64,000 nt of DNA from Streptomyces sp. NBC_00525 (GCF_036346595.1 NZ_CP107834.1:496001-560000); one strand, 5' to 3'; counted from the first letter of the stretch, positions 44,341 through 55,760 are shown. Notes: generated from the sequence alone by a model not told the origin. Numbers and translations are program-made.

Positions 44341-46575
44341 TTGTCAACTCGGGACAGCGCCGAATTGCAGAAGGAGCAGGAATTCGTCGACCGGGTCCAT
44401 CACCGCGTCGACGTGCTCCGCGGTGATGCCGCGCGCCAGGTGGAGGACGCCCTGACCCCGGTGGGAACGGGCCGGCAGGCACGGCTCGAACGCGATGTGC
44501 GGGTCGTCGAGCGTTCGGGGCTGCTCGCCGCCCTGAACGCGGTGGACGGCTCGCTGTGTTTCGGCCGTATCGATCTCAGGGACGGCACCGCGCACCATAT
44601 CGGCCGTATCGGAATCCGCGAGGACGACACCGAGCGCACGCCTTTGCTGATCGACTGGCGCGCCCCGGTCGCCCGGCCTTTCTATCTGGCCACCCATCAC
44701 ACCCCGATGGGGCTGCGCCGGCGCCGGCACATCACCAGCGAGGGCCGGGTGGTCACCGAGCTGCACGACGAGATCCTGGACATCGAGGACCGCGAGCGCA
44801 CCGGCTTCGAGGACCCGAGCGGCGACAGCGTGCTGCTGGCCGCGGTGAACTCCGCGCGCACCGGGCGCATGGCCGACATCGTGCGGACCATCCAGGCCGA
44901 GCAGGACCGCATCATCCGCGCGCCGCACCGCGGGGTGCTCGTCGTCGAGGGCGGTCCGGGCACCGGCAAGACGGCGGTGGCCCTGCACCGGGCGGCGTTC
45001 CTGCTGTACGAGCAGCGGGAGCTGCTGGCCAAGCGCGCGGTCCTGATCGTGGGCCCCAACCCGGCCTTCCTGAGCTATATCGGCGAGGTCCTTCCGGCGC
45101 TGGGCGAGACGGGGGTCCTGCTCGCCACGCAGGCCGAGCTCTTCCCCGGCGTCCACGCACGGGGCACCGACACTCCGCGCGCCGCCGCGGTGAAGGGCGG
45201 CGCCGCCATGGCCGAGGCGCTGGCGCTCGCGGTGCGCGACCGGCAGCTGCTGCCCGAGCCCGGCGCCCCGCTGACCGTGCCGCACGACGACGGCGACCTG
45301 GTCCTGGACCGGGAGATCGCCTACGAGGCCCGGCAGGCGGCCCGTGACACCCGGCTCCCCCACAATCTGGCCCGGCCGCATTTCGCGTTCCGGATCATCG
45401 ACGCGCTGACCGCGCAGCTCACCGAGCGCATCGGCGCCGACCCGTACGGCGGTCCGAACTTCCTGGGCCCGGACGACATCGCCCAGCTCGGCAAGGGTGT
45501 CGCGGTCAGCCGGGAGGTGCACGCCGCGATCGAGGAGCTGTGGCCGGCCCTGACGCCGGAGGGCTTCCTCACGGAGTACCTGGCCGAGCCGGTCCACCTG
45601 CCCGACGCGGACGCCGAGGCCATCCGGCGGGCGCCCGGCGACGGCGGGTGGACGCCGGCCGATGTGCCGCTGCTGGACGAGGCGGCGGAGCTGCTGGGCG
45701 TGGACGACAGCGCCGAGCGGGCGGCGGCCGAGGCGGAGCGCCAGGAGCGGATCGCGTACGCGCACGGCGTGCTGGAGCTGTCCAGGGGTTCGGAGTCCTT
45801 CGAGTTCGAGGACGAGGAATCGGAGCTGCTCGCCGCACACGACATCATCGACGCGGAGCGGATGGCGGAGCGCCACGAGGAGGCCGATCACCGCAGCGCG
45901 GCCGAGCGGGCCGCCGCCGACCGGACGTGGGCGTTCGGGCACATCGTCGTGGACGAGGCGCAGGAGCTGTCGCCGATGGCGTGGCGGCTGCTGATGCGCC
46001 GCTCGCCGACCCGGTCGATGACGCTGGTGGGCGATCCGGCGCAGACCTCGGAGGAGGCGGGGGTCGGCTCGTGGCGGGAGATCCTGCGGCCGTACGTGGA
46101 CGACCGGTACGAGCATGTGCGGCTCGGGGTCAACTACCGTACGCCGGCCGAGGTGATGGAGGTGGCGGCGAAGGTGCTGCGGGCCGTGGACCCGTCGTTC
46201 GAGCCGCCGGGTTCGGTGCGGTCCACGGGCGAGGTGCCGTGGGTCCGGGACGCCGGGGCGGATCTGGCGGGGGCGGTGGCGCGGGCGGTCGCCGAGATGA
46301 CGCCCGCCGAGGGGCGGCTCGCGGTGATCGCGCCGCGCGAGCTGCACGAGGAGATCGCGGCGGCGCTGGACGGGATCACGGCCGGGGCGGAGCCGGATCT
46401 GGCGCGCACGGTGGTGCTGCTGGGGCCCCGGCAGGCCAAGGGGCTCGAATTCGACCACGTCCTGGTGGTGGAGCCGGGCCGGTTCGGCACGAGCGACCTG
46501 TACGTGGCGCTGACCCGTGCCACGCAGCGCCTCGGCATCGTGCACCGGGAGGCGCTGCCGGAGTCGCTGCGCTGA
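44341..46575 (+). CDS. HelD/HelR-like UvrD-family helicase (RNA polymerase recycling)
   Basis: 744-aa SF1-like ATPase. N-terminal coiled segment (SAELQKEQEFVDRVHHRVDVLRG), the HelD-specific block DWRAPVARPFYLATHHTPMGLRRRRHI, Walker A GGPGTGKTAVALHRAAFLLY, an inserted helical region (about 300-520), motif II HIVVDEAQELSPMAWRLLMRR, motif III LVGDPAQTSEE, LGVNYRTPAEV, QAKGLEFDHVLVVEPG and LYVALTRATQRL. HelD proteins bind RNA polymerase and release it from DNA; the actinobacterial class includes HelR, linked to rifamycin tolerance. The TTG at 44341 has AGGGAG 7 nt upstream. Confidence 0.93.
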   Translation: MSTRDSAELQKEQEFVDRVHHRVDVLRGDAARQVEDALTPVGTGRQARLERDVRVVERSGLLAALNAVDGSLCFGRIDLRDGTAHHIGRIGIREDDTERTPLLIDWRAPVARPFYLATHHTPMGLRRRRHITSEGRVVTELHDEILDIEDRERTGFEDPSGDSVLLAAVNSARTGRMADIVRTIQAEQDRIIRAPHRGVLVVEGGPGTGKTAVALHRAAFLLYEQRELLAKRAVLIVGPNPAFLSYIGEVLPALGETGVLLATQAELFPGVHARGTDTPRAAAVKGGAAMAEALALAVRDRQLLPEPGAPLTVPHDDGDLVLDREIAYEARQAARDTRLPHNLARPHFAFRIIDALTAQLTERIGADPYGGPNFLGPDDIAQLGKGVAVSREVHAAIEELWPALTPEGFLTEYLAEPVHLPDADAEAIRRAPGDGGWTPADVPLLDEAAELLGVDDSAERAAAEAERQERIAYAHGVLELSRGSESFEFEDEESELLAAHDIIDAERMAERHEEADHRSAAERAAADRTWAFGHIVVDEAQELSPMAWRLLMRRSPTRSMTLVGDPAQTSEEAGVGSWREILRPYVDDRYEHVRLGVNYRTPAEVMEVAAKVLRAVDPSFEPPGSVRSTGEVPWVRDAGADLAGAVARAVAEMTPAEGRLAVIAPRELHEEIAAALDGITAGAEPDLARTVVLLGPRQAKGLEFDHVLVVEPGRFGTSDLYVALTRATQRLGIVHREALPESLR

Positions 46576-46582
46576 GCGTCGC

Positions 46583-46618
46583 GGGTACGGGCCGGTCCGC
46601 GCGGACCGGCCCGTACCC
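46583..46618. terminator. Bidirectional terminator, 36-bp perfect palindrome
   Basis: Arms 46583-46600 and 46601-46618 are exact reverse complements without spacer, between the convergent helicase and katG genes. Confidence 0.82.
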
Positions 46619-46629
46619 CCGGGGTGTGC

Positions 46630-49003
<2,374 letters not shown>

Positions 49004-49046
49004 TACGAGCATTCGCCCCGCGTTCGGCGTCGGAACCGCCGTTGTG

Positions 49047-49664
49047 TCAGGCCCCGTTGCCCTTGCGGTGGACGCTGACGGCGTAGCCCCCGCCGTCGTA
49101 CGGAGCGGCGTCCCAGGTGGCGAACCGGTCGACGAGGGTGAGGCCCGCGGCGGCGCAGCCCTCGTCGTACTCGGCGAGCGTCAGGGCGGGCGGGACGGGC
49201 AGGTGGTCCGCGTCCAGACCGAACCCGGCGACGAGCAGGCCGCCCGCGCGCAGCGCCCCGGACAGCCGTCCGGCGACGGCGGCCTCGGTGCCGGGGGTGA
49301 GCAGCGCCATGACGTTGCCCGCGGCGACGACGAGGTCGAAGCCGGGCCGGATGCCGAGGGAAGCGGGCTCGAAAGCGGCGAGGTCGGCCCGGAACCAGGG
49401 CAGCGCGGGCGCCTGCTTGCGCGCCACGGCCAGCATCGAGGCGTCCACGTCCACCCCGGTGCAGTCGTAGCCCAGCTCCGCGAGCCGGATCGCGACCCGG
49501 CCGGTGCCGCAGCCGGCGTCCAGCACCCGCGCCCCGGCGGGCACGAGGGCCGCGCAGAACCGGGCCTCGCCGTGCACGTCCGCGCCGCTGCGGGCGAGGG
49601 CGGCGAAGCGGGCGGCGTAGTCCTCGCCGGAGGTGTCCCCGGTCAGCTCGGTCCAGCGGTTCAT
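49047..49664 (-). CDS. Class I SAM-dependent methyltransferase
   Basis: 205-aa Rossmann-fold methyltransferase. SAM motif I VLDAGCGTGRVAIRLAELG, acidic ligand in DCTGVDVDASMLAVARK, motif IV FDLVVAAGNVMALLTPGTEA. Substrate unknown; the family (Methyltransf_25-like) covers small molecules. An in-frame GTG at 49673 is an alternative start; neither has a clear ribosome binding site. It reads toward katG but katG has its own promoter. Confidence 0.9.
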   Translation of the reverse strand: MNRWTELTGDTSGEDYAARFAALARSGADVHGEARFCAALVPAGARVLDAGCGTGRVAIRLAELGYDCTGVDVDASMLAVARKQAPALPWFRADLAAFEPASLGIRPGFDLVVAAGNVMALLTPGTEAAVAGRLSGALRAGGLLVAGFGLDADHLPVPPALTLAEYDEGCAAAGLTLVDRFATWDAAPYDGGGYAVSVHRKGNGA

Positions 49665-49781
49665 ACGGCCCACTGTAGACGCGGGAGGGGCAGGCGCCCC
49701 GTCGATGGTTCACTTTTCCGCACCCCCGGTCCGGGTGCGGGCAGGATCGATCGCGGCGATCCGCGCGCCCAGGATGGAGTC

Positions 49782-50507
49782 ATGACGCAGACAGTGGAAC
49801 GCATCGGCACCGGCACCACCCTCCGGGCACAGGACCTGCACCGCACCTACGGCAGCGGAGGCGCCGCCGTACGGGCGCTGCGCGGGGTGTCGGTGGAGGC
49901 CGCCCCCGGCACCCTCACCGTGGTGACGGGGCCCTCCGGCTCAGGCAAGACGGCCCTGCTGCACTGCCTCGCGGGCCTGGACCGGCCGACGCGCGGCTCC
50001 GTCCGCTGGGACGGCACGGAGCTGACGCGGCTGTCGGACCGGGGCCTCGCGGAGCTGCGGCGGACCCGCGCCGGGTTCGTGTCCCCGGCGTTCAACCTGG
50101 TGCCCACCCTGACCGCGGCGGAGAACGTCGCCCGGGCCGGCGGCCGGCCGGAGCCCGGCCGGGTCCGCGAGGTGCTCGCCCTGGTGGGTCTCGCCGGGTG
50201 CGAGCGGCAGCGGCCGGGGCGGCTCTGCGGGGAGCGGCAGCAGCGGCTGGCGGTCGCGTGCGCGCTGGTGTCGCGCCCGGACGTGCTGTTCGCGGACGAG
50301 CCGGCCGGGGCGCTCGGCCCGGCCGCGGGGCGCGCGCTGGCCGCTCTGCTGCGTACGGCCGTGGACACGGAGGGGCGGGCCTGTGTGCTGGCGACCGCCG
50401 ACCCGGCCGCCGCCGCGTACGCGGACCGGGTGCTGGTGCTGGCCGGCGGCCTGGTGGTGGACGACCGGCTCCGGCCGGCCGCCGCGCACCCCGGCCGGGC
50501 GGCCTGA
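49782..50507 (+). CDS. Orphan ABC ATPase of MacB/LolD type with degenerate motifs
   Basis: 241-aa nucleotide-binding domain. Walker A is intact (GPSGSGKT, residues 50-57) and Walker B too (VLFADEP, D172-E173). But the Q-loop glutamine is replaced (GFVSP in place of GFVFQ, P102), the signature is LCGER (148-152) instead of LSGGQ, and the switch histidine is alanine (ATADP, A206). The D-loop is also altered (AGALGP). No permease gene is adjacent. It may bind ATP without normal hydrolysis, or be decaying. GGAG precedes the ATG. Confidence 0.85.
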   Translation: MTQTVERIGTGTTLRAQDLHRTYGSGGAAVRALRGVSVEAAPGTLTVVTGPSGSGKTALLHCLAGLDRPTRGSVRWDGTELTRLSDRGLAELRRTRAGFVSPAFNLVPTLTAAENVARAGGRPEPGRVREVLALVGLAGCERQRPGRLCGERQQRLAVACALVSRPDVLFADEPAGALGPAAGRALAALLRTAVDTEGRACVLATADPAAAAYADRVLVLAGGLVVDDRLRPAAAHPGRAA

Positions 50508-50528
50508 GCGGGGCGTTCCGGTCGCCGG

Positions 50529-52853
50529 TCAGCCCGATTTCGGCGGGCGGTTCGTGTCGAAGGCGAAGACGGTGTTCCCGGCGGCGGCCACGACGACCGC
50601 GCCGCCCGCGACGGTGACGCGCGGTCCCGCGCCCTCCTCGCCGCTGAACCCGTCCGCCCTGGGGTCCGTGGCCCAGAGGGTGGCGCCGTCGGACGGCGCG
50701 AGCGCGACGACCCGGCCGGTGGCGGAGCTGAAGAACAGCGCGCCGTTCCCGGCGACCGGTCCGGACGCCCCTTCGACGCTGGTCTGCCGGGACCACTTCT
50801 TGCGGCCGGTGGGGGGGTCGAACGCGGTGACGCGGCCGGTCCGCCCGCTCACGAACACGGTGCCGTCCGCCATGCCGGGGTTGCCCGTGTACGTGGCGGC
50901 CAGCCGGGCGTACGTGGCGCGGCCTGCGGCCGGGTCCACCCGCACCACCCCGTTGTACCCGGTGAACGCCGTCTCGTCGGTGTCCTCCCGGAGCAGGACG
51001 AGCCGGCCGTCGGCGACGCCCACGGGCACGGCGGGCCCGTCGACGGCGATGGCCGCGCCCCAGCGGCCGGAGGCCCGGTCGACCGGGTAGAGGGACGGGT
51101 GGCGTACGGACGCGGCGTTCATCTCGGCGTCCGCGGCGCACATGGCCAGCAGCGCGTCGTCCACCGGGACGGGCGCGCACCGGAAGTCCGCGGGGAACGG
51201 CGCCGTCCACAGCAGTTTCCCGCTGTGCGCGTCCCGGGCCTCGAAGGCGGAGTCGGCGGCGTCCACCATGATGACGGCGGAGCCGAGCACGATCGCGTCG
51301 CGGGTGCGGCCGGTGACGGCCGTCGACTGGGCGCCGGAGGGTGCGGACCACAGCTCCTCGCCGCTCTCGGCGTCGACGGCCACCACCTCGTCGTTGCGGC
51401 CCCGCGGGTCGTCCTGCGCTGCGATGCGGAAGCCGAGGACGGTGTCGCCGGTGGCGCCCACCATGTGCATGCCCTGGACGGGGATGCCGGGGCTCTTGAC
51501 CGTCCAGGCGCGGGAGCCGTCCCGGACGCTGATGCGGGTCGCGACGACTCCGCCGCCCCCGCAGAACACCACGTCGCCGGCGCCCGTGACGCACCGCAGC
51601 TCGTCGGGGATGTCCTCGCGGCCGCCCGGCACGGTCACCCGCCAGGGCCGGAAGCCGTCCGGCAGCGCGGCGGAGGGCGCGGCGACCGTGCCGCTCCCGC
51701 CGGCGGGCCGGTCCTCGCCGAAGCCGCCGGCCCGCAGCAGGGCGACTCCCCCGCCGATGAGGGCCACGGCGACGGCGGCCGCGAGCACGGTCCGCCGCCG
51801 CCCGCGCAGCCGGCCGCGCGGGGCGGAGGAGACGGACGCGGATTCCGGTTCCGGTTGCGGCTCCGGCGCGGAGACCGGTTCCGGCGCGGAGGCCGGCTCG
51901 GGTGCGGAGGCGGGCTCGGGTGCGGATTCCGGTTCCGGTGCCGGTTCCGGCGTGGGCGGGGTCGGTGTCGGGGTGGCGAGGTGGTGTTGGGTGACCACAT
52001 CGCGGGTGCGGCCCGTCGCGCATCCGTCGGTGCCGGGCCCGCCGAGGTCGGCCGGCAGGTCCCGCAGCAGTTCCAGGAGTTCGGCCGCCGACGGCCGGCC
52101 CTCCGGCTCCTTGACCAGGCAGGGTTCGACGACCGCGCGCAGCACGGCGGGCACCGCGTCCAGCGAGGGCTCGTCGTGCAGGACCTGATACGCCGTCAGA
52201 TAGGGGCTGTCCGCGTCGAAGGGCCCGCGTCCCGTCGCCGCGTACACCAGCAGGGTGCCGAGCGAGAAGACGTCGGAGCGCGGCCCGACCCCGCGCGGCG
52301 CCTGGAGCTGCTCCGGCGACATGAAGGGCGGGGTCCCGATGACGCGCCCGGTCATGGTGAGCGTCTGCTGGTCCGCGGCGCGCGAGATGCCGAAGTCGAT
52401 GACGCGCGGCCCCTCGGGCGAGAGGACGACGTTGGAGGGCTTCAGGTCGCGGTGGACGACGCCCACCCGGTGGATGTCGCGCAGCGCCTCGGCGAGCCCG
52501 ATCGCCAGGCTGCGCAGCCCGGACCCACCGAGCGGGCCCTCGTCGGCGATGCGCTGGGCGAGCGTGGGCCCCTCGATGTAGGTCGTCGCCATCCACGGCT
52601 GCTCGGCCTCGGGCTCGGCATCGACCACGGCCGCGGTGAACGCGCCGCTCACCCGCCGGGCCGCCTCGATCTCCTGCCGGAAGCGGGTGCGGAACTCGCT
52701 GTCCCCGGCGAACTGCTGGTGGATCAGCTTGATCGCGACCGGCCGGCCCGACTCCGTACGGGCCAGGAAGACCGTGCCCATGCCACCTGAGCCGAGCCTC
52801 GCCTCCAGCGGATATCCGCCGATCTCGGCTGGATCGCCTGCGCGCAGCGACAC
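50529..52853 (-). CDS. Ser/Thr protein kinase with C-terminal PQQ-type beta-propeller
   Basis: 774-aa membrane kinase. Kinase domain at about 12-275: GSGGMGTVFLA, VAIKLI, HRDLKPSNVVL, DFGIS, SPE. Then a linker with repeated Ala-Pro-Glu units (SAPEP recurring, around 51845-51960), a membrane helix (TVLAAAVAVALIGGGVALLRAGG) and an extracellular propeller of PQQ-like blades (VVAVDAESGEELWSAP; AFEARDAHSGKLLWTAPFP; VTAFDPPTGRKKWSRQ; VVALAPSDGATLWATDP). This suggests an external ligand or protein sensor. The GTG at 52853 has GGGGAAGA upstream; the frame reaches 52919. Confidence 0.9.
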   Translation of the reverse strand: MSLRAGDPAEIGGYPLEARLGSGGMGTVFLARTESGRPVAIKLIHQQFAGDSEFRTRFRQEIEAARRVSGAFTAAVVDAEPEAEQPWMATTYIEGPTLAQRIADEGPLGGSGLRSLAIGLAEALRDIHRVGVVHRDLKPSNVVLSPEGPRVIDFGISRAADQQTLTMTGRVIGTPPFMSPEQLQAPRGVGPRSDVFSLGTLLVYAATGRGPFDADSPYLTAYQVLHDEPSLDAVPAVLRAVVEPCLVKEPEGRPSAAELLELLRDLPADLGGPGTDGCATGRTRDVVTQHHLATPTPTPPTPEPAPEPESAPEPASAPEPASAPEPVSAPEPQPEPESASVSSAPRGRLRGRRRTVLAAAVAVALIGGGVALLRAGGFGEDRPAGGSGTVAAPSAALPDGFRPWRVTVPGGREDIPDELRCVTGAGDVVFCGGGGVVATRISVRDGSRAWTVKSPGIPVQGMHMVGATGDTVLGFRIAAQDDPRGRNDEVVAVDAESGEELWSAPSGAQSTAVTGRTRDAIVLGSAVIMVDAADSAFEARDAHSGKLLWTAPFPADFRCAPVPVDDALLAMCAADAEMNAASVRHPSLYPVDRASGRWGAAIAVDGPAVPVGVADGRLVLLREDTDETAFTGYNGVVRVDPAAGRATYARLAATYTGNPGMADGTVFVSGRTGRVTAFDPPTGRKKWSRQTSVEGASGPVAGNGALFFSSATGRVVALAPSDGATLWATDPRADGFSGEEGAGPRVTVAGGAVVVAAAGNTVFAFDTNRPPKSG

Positions 52854-52983
52854 TCTTCCCCGACCTCTCGTCCCCCGTGCGTCTCTGCCGTCACGGGACC
52901 GCCCATCTGTGCTGGACACAAACTAGCCGGAGCACGGCGCCGGACGGCAAAGCGGGTGTCACCAGCACGTACGTACGGAACGG

Positions 52984-54204
52984 TCAGCAGGGGCCGAGGT
53001 CCTGCCAGACGCCCCATTGACCCGTGCTGCCGGGCTTCTCGTTCTGCGTCCACCACTTGGCCTTCCAGGTGTGGCCCTCGTACGAGACGGTGTCGCCGCC
53101 CGTGTAGACGGTGCCGGCGCTCCACTCGCCGGCGGTGCAGGTGCCGCTCGGGGGCGGGGAGGTCGGCGGGGTGGTGGTGGGCGGGGTGACGCCGGCGAAC
53201 CTCACCGAGTACTTGGCGAAGTCCCAGTCCGTCTGGGGCACGCTGCTGCACGTACCGGAGGTCTTGCCGTTGTTGTCGGGCGGGGTGCACTGGCGGTCGC
53301 GGTTGAGGGACCAGAAGGTGAAGCGGTCCATATGGTGGGTGGTGGCGAAGTCGAGGACGGTCCGGAAGTCGTCCTGGGTGAAGTACTCGCCGGTGTCGCT
53401 GCGGCCGTTCATGCCGGAGAAGCCCTCGTGCGCGTACGCGGTCGCCTCGTCCCAGCCGAAGGTGGACCGCAGGATCGCGTTGAAGTTCGTCAGGGCGCTC
53501 GTCTGCGCGGCGGCCCCGTTGAACCCGCCGTCGAACGGCATGATGGAGAAGTTGTTCGGGGTGAAGCCCTGCGCCTTGGCCTCGTTGAGCATCTGCTTGC
53601 CGAACCAGCCGGTGCCGTCCGCGGTCGCCGCCGTGGTGACGGAGACGTAGAGGCCGGGGTTGTTCTGCTGGAGGATCTTGGCGGCGCCGATCTCCCGCGC
53701 GATGGCGGCGGTGTTCTCGTACTCCGGCTCCTCCAGGTCGAAGTCGATGGCCTTCAGCTGGTACTTGGTGATGACCTGCTGGTACGCGGCGGCGGTGGAG
53801 GCCGCGTCGGAACAGGTCTGGCCGAGCTTCGTTCCCCCGTAGCCGCCGATGGACACCGACACGTCGCCGCCCTTGGCGCGGATGGCGCTGATGACGGAGG
53901 CGACCGCGGTGTCCGAGGAGACCGGCGACGTTCCGTCCCAGGTGGGGCTGCAGCCGCCGCTGTTGGGAGCCAGGATGAAGGCCAGCTGGAACGCCTTGAG
54001 GCCGGTGGCGTCCATGATGTAGCCGGCGTCCGGCGGGTTGTTGTCGTGCGGCATCAGATAGGGCGCGGCGGCGTACCACCGGGTGCTGAGCGCGGTGGCG
54101 TCGGCGGACGCGCCCGAAGCCTGCTGCGCGGCGAAGGCCGCGAGTCCTGCGGTCGCCAGCGCGGCGGTGGCCGCACCGGCGAGCAGCGCGCGAAATCGCT
54201 TCAT
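52984..54204 (-). CDS. Secreted GH18 chitinase with C-terminal CBM5/12
   Basis: 406-aa secreted enzyme. Signal peptide (residues 1-32), GH18 domain with SVSIGGYGG and the catalytic D154-F-D156-L-E158 motif (a compact DxDxE form, as in chitinases of the single-domain ChiD/endochitinase type), a Pro/Thr linker, and a chitin-binding CBM5/12 module (AGEWSAGTVYTGGDTVSYEGHTWKAKWWTQNEKPG). It cleaves chitin outside the cell. AGGAG precedes the ATG. A dre site 70 bp upstream points to DasR control, as for the LPMO at 18527-19117. Confidence 0.94.
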   Translation of the reverse strand: MKRFRALLAGAATAALATAGLAAFAAQQASGASADATALSTRWYAAAPYLMPHDNNPPDAGYIMDATGLKAFQLAFILAPNSGGCSPTWDGTSPVSSDTAVASVISAIRAKGGDVSVSIGGYGGTKLGQTCSDAASTAAAYQQVITKYQLKAIDFDLEEPEYENTAAIAREIGAAKILQQNNPGLYVSVTTAATADGTGWFGKQMLNEAKAQGFTPNNFSIMPFDGGFNGAAAQTSALTNFNAILRSTFGWDEATAYAHEGFSGMNGRSDTGEYFTQDDFRTVLDFATTHHMDRFTFWSLNRDRQCTPPDNNGKTSGTCSSVPQTDWDFAKYSVRFAGVTPPTTTPPTSPPPSGTCTAGEWSAGTVYTGGDTVSYEGHTWKAKWWTQNEKPGSTGQWGVWQDLGPC

Positions 54205-54273
54205 GGGGGCTCCTGTCGGGAGAACGGGAGAAGGTGCCGCCAGAATCGAGTCGTGACGCATTCACGTCAATAA

Positions 54274-54289
54274 GTTGGCCTAGACCATT
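54274..54289. promoter_or_regulatory. dre site (DasR) upstream of the GH18 chitinase
   Basis: GTTGGCCTAGACCATT, 11 of 12 core bases of TGGTCTAGACCA. Placed at the expected promoter region of the chitinase gene on the minus strand. Confidence 0.7.
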
Positions 54290-54352
54290 GCGCTTTCTTG
54301 AAGGACGCACGGCACGGCCTTTTCCTTCCCGGCCGCGGGAGCGGGAAAGGAG

Positions 54353-54385
54353 CCGGTGCCGGCTTCGCCGTGAAGCCGGCACCGG
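54353..54385 (-). terminator. Hairpin terminator after the Cip1-like gene
   Basis: Perfect 14-bp stem (54353-54366 with 54372-54385), 5-nt loop, 44 bp beyond the Cip1-like stop. Confidence 0.75.
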
Positions 54386-54429
54386 TCCGGGCCGCACCGT
54401 CACCCCTCGCGCGCCGGGGCGGCCGTCCG

Positions 54430-55626
54430 TCAGCAGCCGATCGGCGCGGAGCCGACCGCCACATCGTCGAACCACAGGGTGTCGTCACCGGTCCCGTAGC
54501 TCTCCCAGCCCAGCCGCAGGGCCGTGGGCCGGGGCGCGGTCGTACGCGAGAGCCACTGGTCGTCGACGTCCCGTGTCGGTACGCCGTCGGCGTGCAGCCC
54601 CGGCACCTGCGTGTCGTTCAGCCAGGTGTCGAGCCCGGGCGCCGCGGTGTCGACCGCGAACCGCAGGCACTGCCAGCCGCCCGTGGGCAGGGGCTCGCTC
54701 ATCCCCACCCCGGTGGGGCTCTGCGCCGGGAGCGTCGCGTCGTCGATCTCGCGGTTCCACTGGAGCGCCCCGTTCTGGCCGCCGATCCGCAGCGCCTTGC
54801 CGCCCTGGGAGCTGTCCGGCATCGACACGAAGGTGACGTGCGCGGCCGGCAGCGCCGTGGTGTGCCGCACCCACATGCGTACGTACATCACGGGGCCCAC
54901 CGACGAGAGGTCGGCGGTGGAGGCCACGAAGGCGTGGTTGCAGTAGCCGGCCTTCCCGTCCAGCCGCAGCGAACGCGTACCGCTGTGCGCGATCTCCGCG
55001 TCGACGGCGGCCGTGCCCGCGCCCTGGCAGTCGGGCGCGGTGAAGCGCCAGTTCCCGGCGGGCGCCGAGCCGGTCTGGTTCTCGAAGTCGTCGCAGATCA
55101 CGGCATCGCCGCACTCCGCGGACGGCGGAGTGGTAGGGGGCGGGGTCGTCGGCGGCGGCGTGGTCGGGGGCTGGGTGCCGTCGCCGCCGCAGGAGACGCC
55201 GTTGAGCGCGAAGTCGGTGGGCGCGGGGCCACCCACCCGGGCGGTCCCCTGCACTCCGAGGCCGATGGTGCCCCCGCTCGCCACGGACCCGTTCCAGGCC
55301 GTGTTGATGGCGGTCACGGCGTGCCCGGTCTGCGTGACGGTGGCGTTCCAGCCCGAGGTGACCTGCTGGTCGCCCTCGTACGTCCAGGTCAGCCGCCAGT
55401 CGCTGAGCGCCGGGCCGTTGTTGGTGACGCTCACCTCGGCGGTGTAGCCGCCGGTCCAGGCGTTGACGGTGTAGTCGACCTCGCATCCGGACGCGGCGGC
55501 GGAACCGCTGGCGGGCACGGCGGCGAGCAAGGGCAGGGCCAGCGCGAGCGCGGCCCCGGCGGCGAGCAAGGGTGCGCGCGACGGGCGCCGGAGTCCGCGC
55601 GGTAACGACGGGAGGGAAAACGGCAT
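54430..55626 (-). CDS. Secreted CBM2 protein with a Cip1-like core domain
   Basis: 398-aa secreted protein. Signal peptide to about residue 44, a CBM2 cellulose-binding module (CEVDYTVNAWTGGYTAEVSVTNNG ... LNGVSC), a TPPPTTPPP linker, then a core beginning VICDDFENQTG. From memory of the family, the core closely matches Trichoderma reesei Cip1: APDCQGAG, AHSGTRSLRL, GYCNHAF, HVTFVSMPDSSQGGKALRIGGQ, NREIDDATLP, GGWQCLRF, FGWE-like LGWESYG, and WFDDVAVGSAPIGC at the end. Cip1 is a cellulose-induced secreted protein of lyase-like beta-jelly-roll fold with no settled reaction. Start ATG 55626 follows AGGAGG. A perfect CebR palindrome overlaps its promoter. Confidence 0.9.
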   Translation of the reverse strand: MPFSLPSLPRGLRRPSRAPLLAAGAALALALPLLAAVPASGSAAASGCEVDYTVNAWTGGYTAEVSVTNNGPALSDWRLTWTYEGDQQVTSGWNATVTQTGHAVTAINTAWNGSVASGGTIGLGVQGTARVGGPAPTDFALNGVSCGGDGTQPPTTPPPTTPPPTTPPSAECGDAVICDDFENQTGSAPAGNWRFTAPDCQGAGTAAVDAEIAHSGTRSLRLDGKAGYCNHAFVASTADLSSVGPVMYVRMWVRHTTALPAAHVTFVSMPDSSQGGKALRIGGQNGALQWNREIDDATLPAQSPTGVGMSEPLPTGGWQCLRFAVDTAAPGLDTWLNDTQVPGLHADGVPTRDVDDQWLSRTTAPRPTALRLGWESYGTGDDTLWFDDVAVGSAPIGC

Positions 55627-55668
55627 GTGCGCCTCCTGGGGCGGGGGGACCGTGGGGCGGTGCGAGTG

Positions 55669-55717
55669 AAGTGGGAGCGCTCCCACTTATCAGAGCGAGT
55701 TGACGGTTCACTGTCAA
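55669..55717 (-). promoter_or_regulatory. Promoter with perfect CebR operator
   Basis: 55669-55688 reads AAGTGGGAGCGCTCCCACTT, a perfect 20-bp palindrome containing the complete CebR box TGGGAGCGCTCCCA. On the minus strand TTGACA (55717-55712) and TGATAA (55692-55687) are 19 bp apart, so the operator overlaps the -10 and start site of the Cip1-like gene. CebR represses cellulose genes until cellobiose or cellotriose is present. Confidence 0.88.
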
Positions 55718-55760
55718 GAGGGGTGGCACCCACGATCACTTCCGGACGCCTCGATGCATC

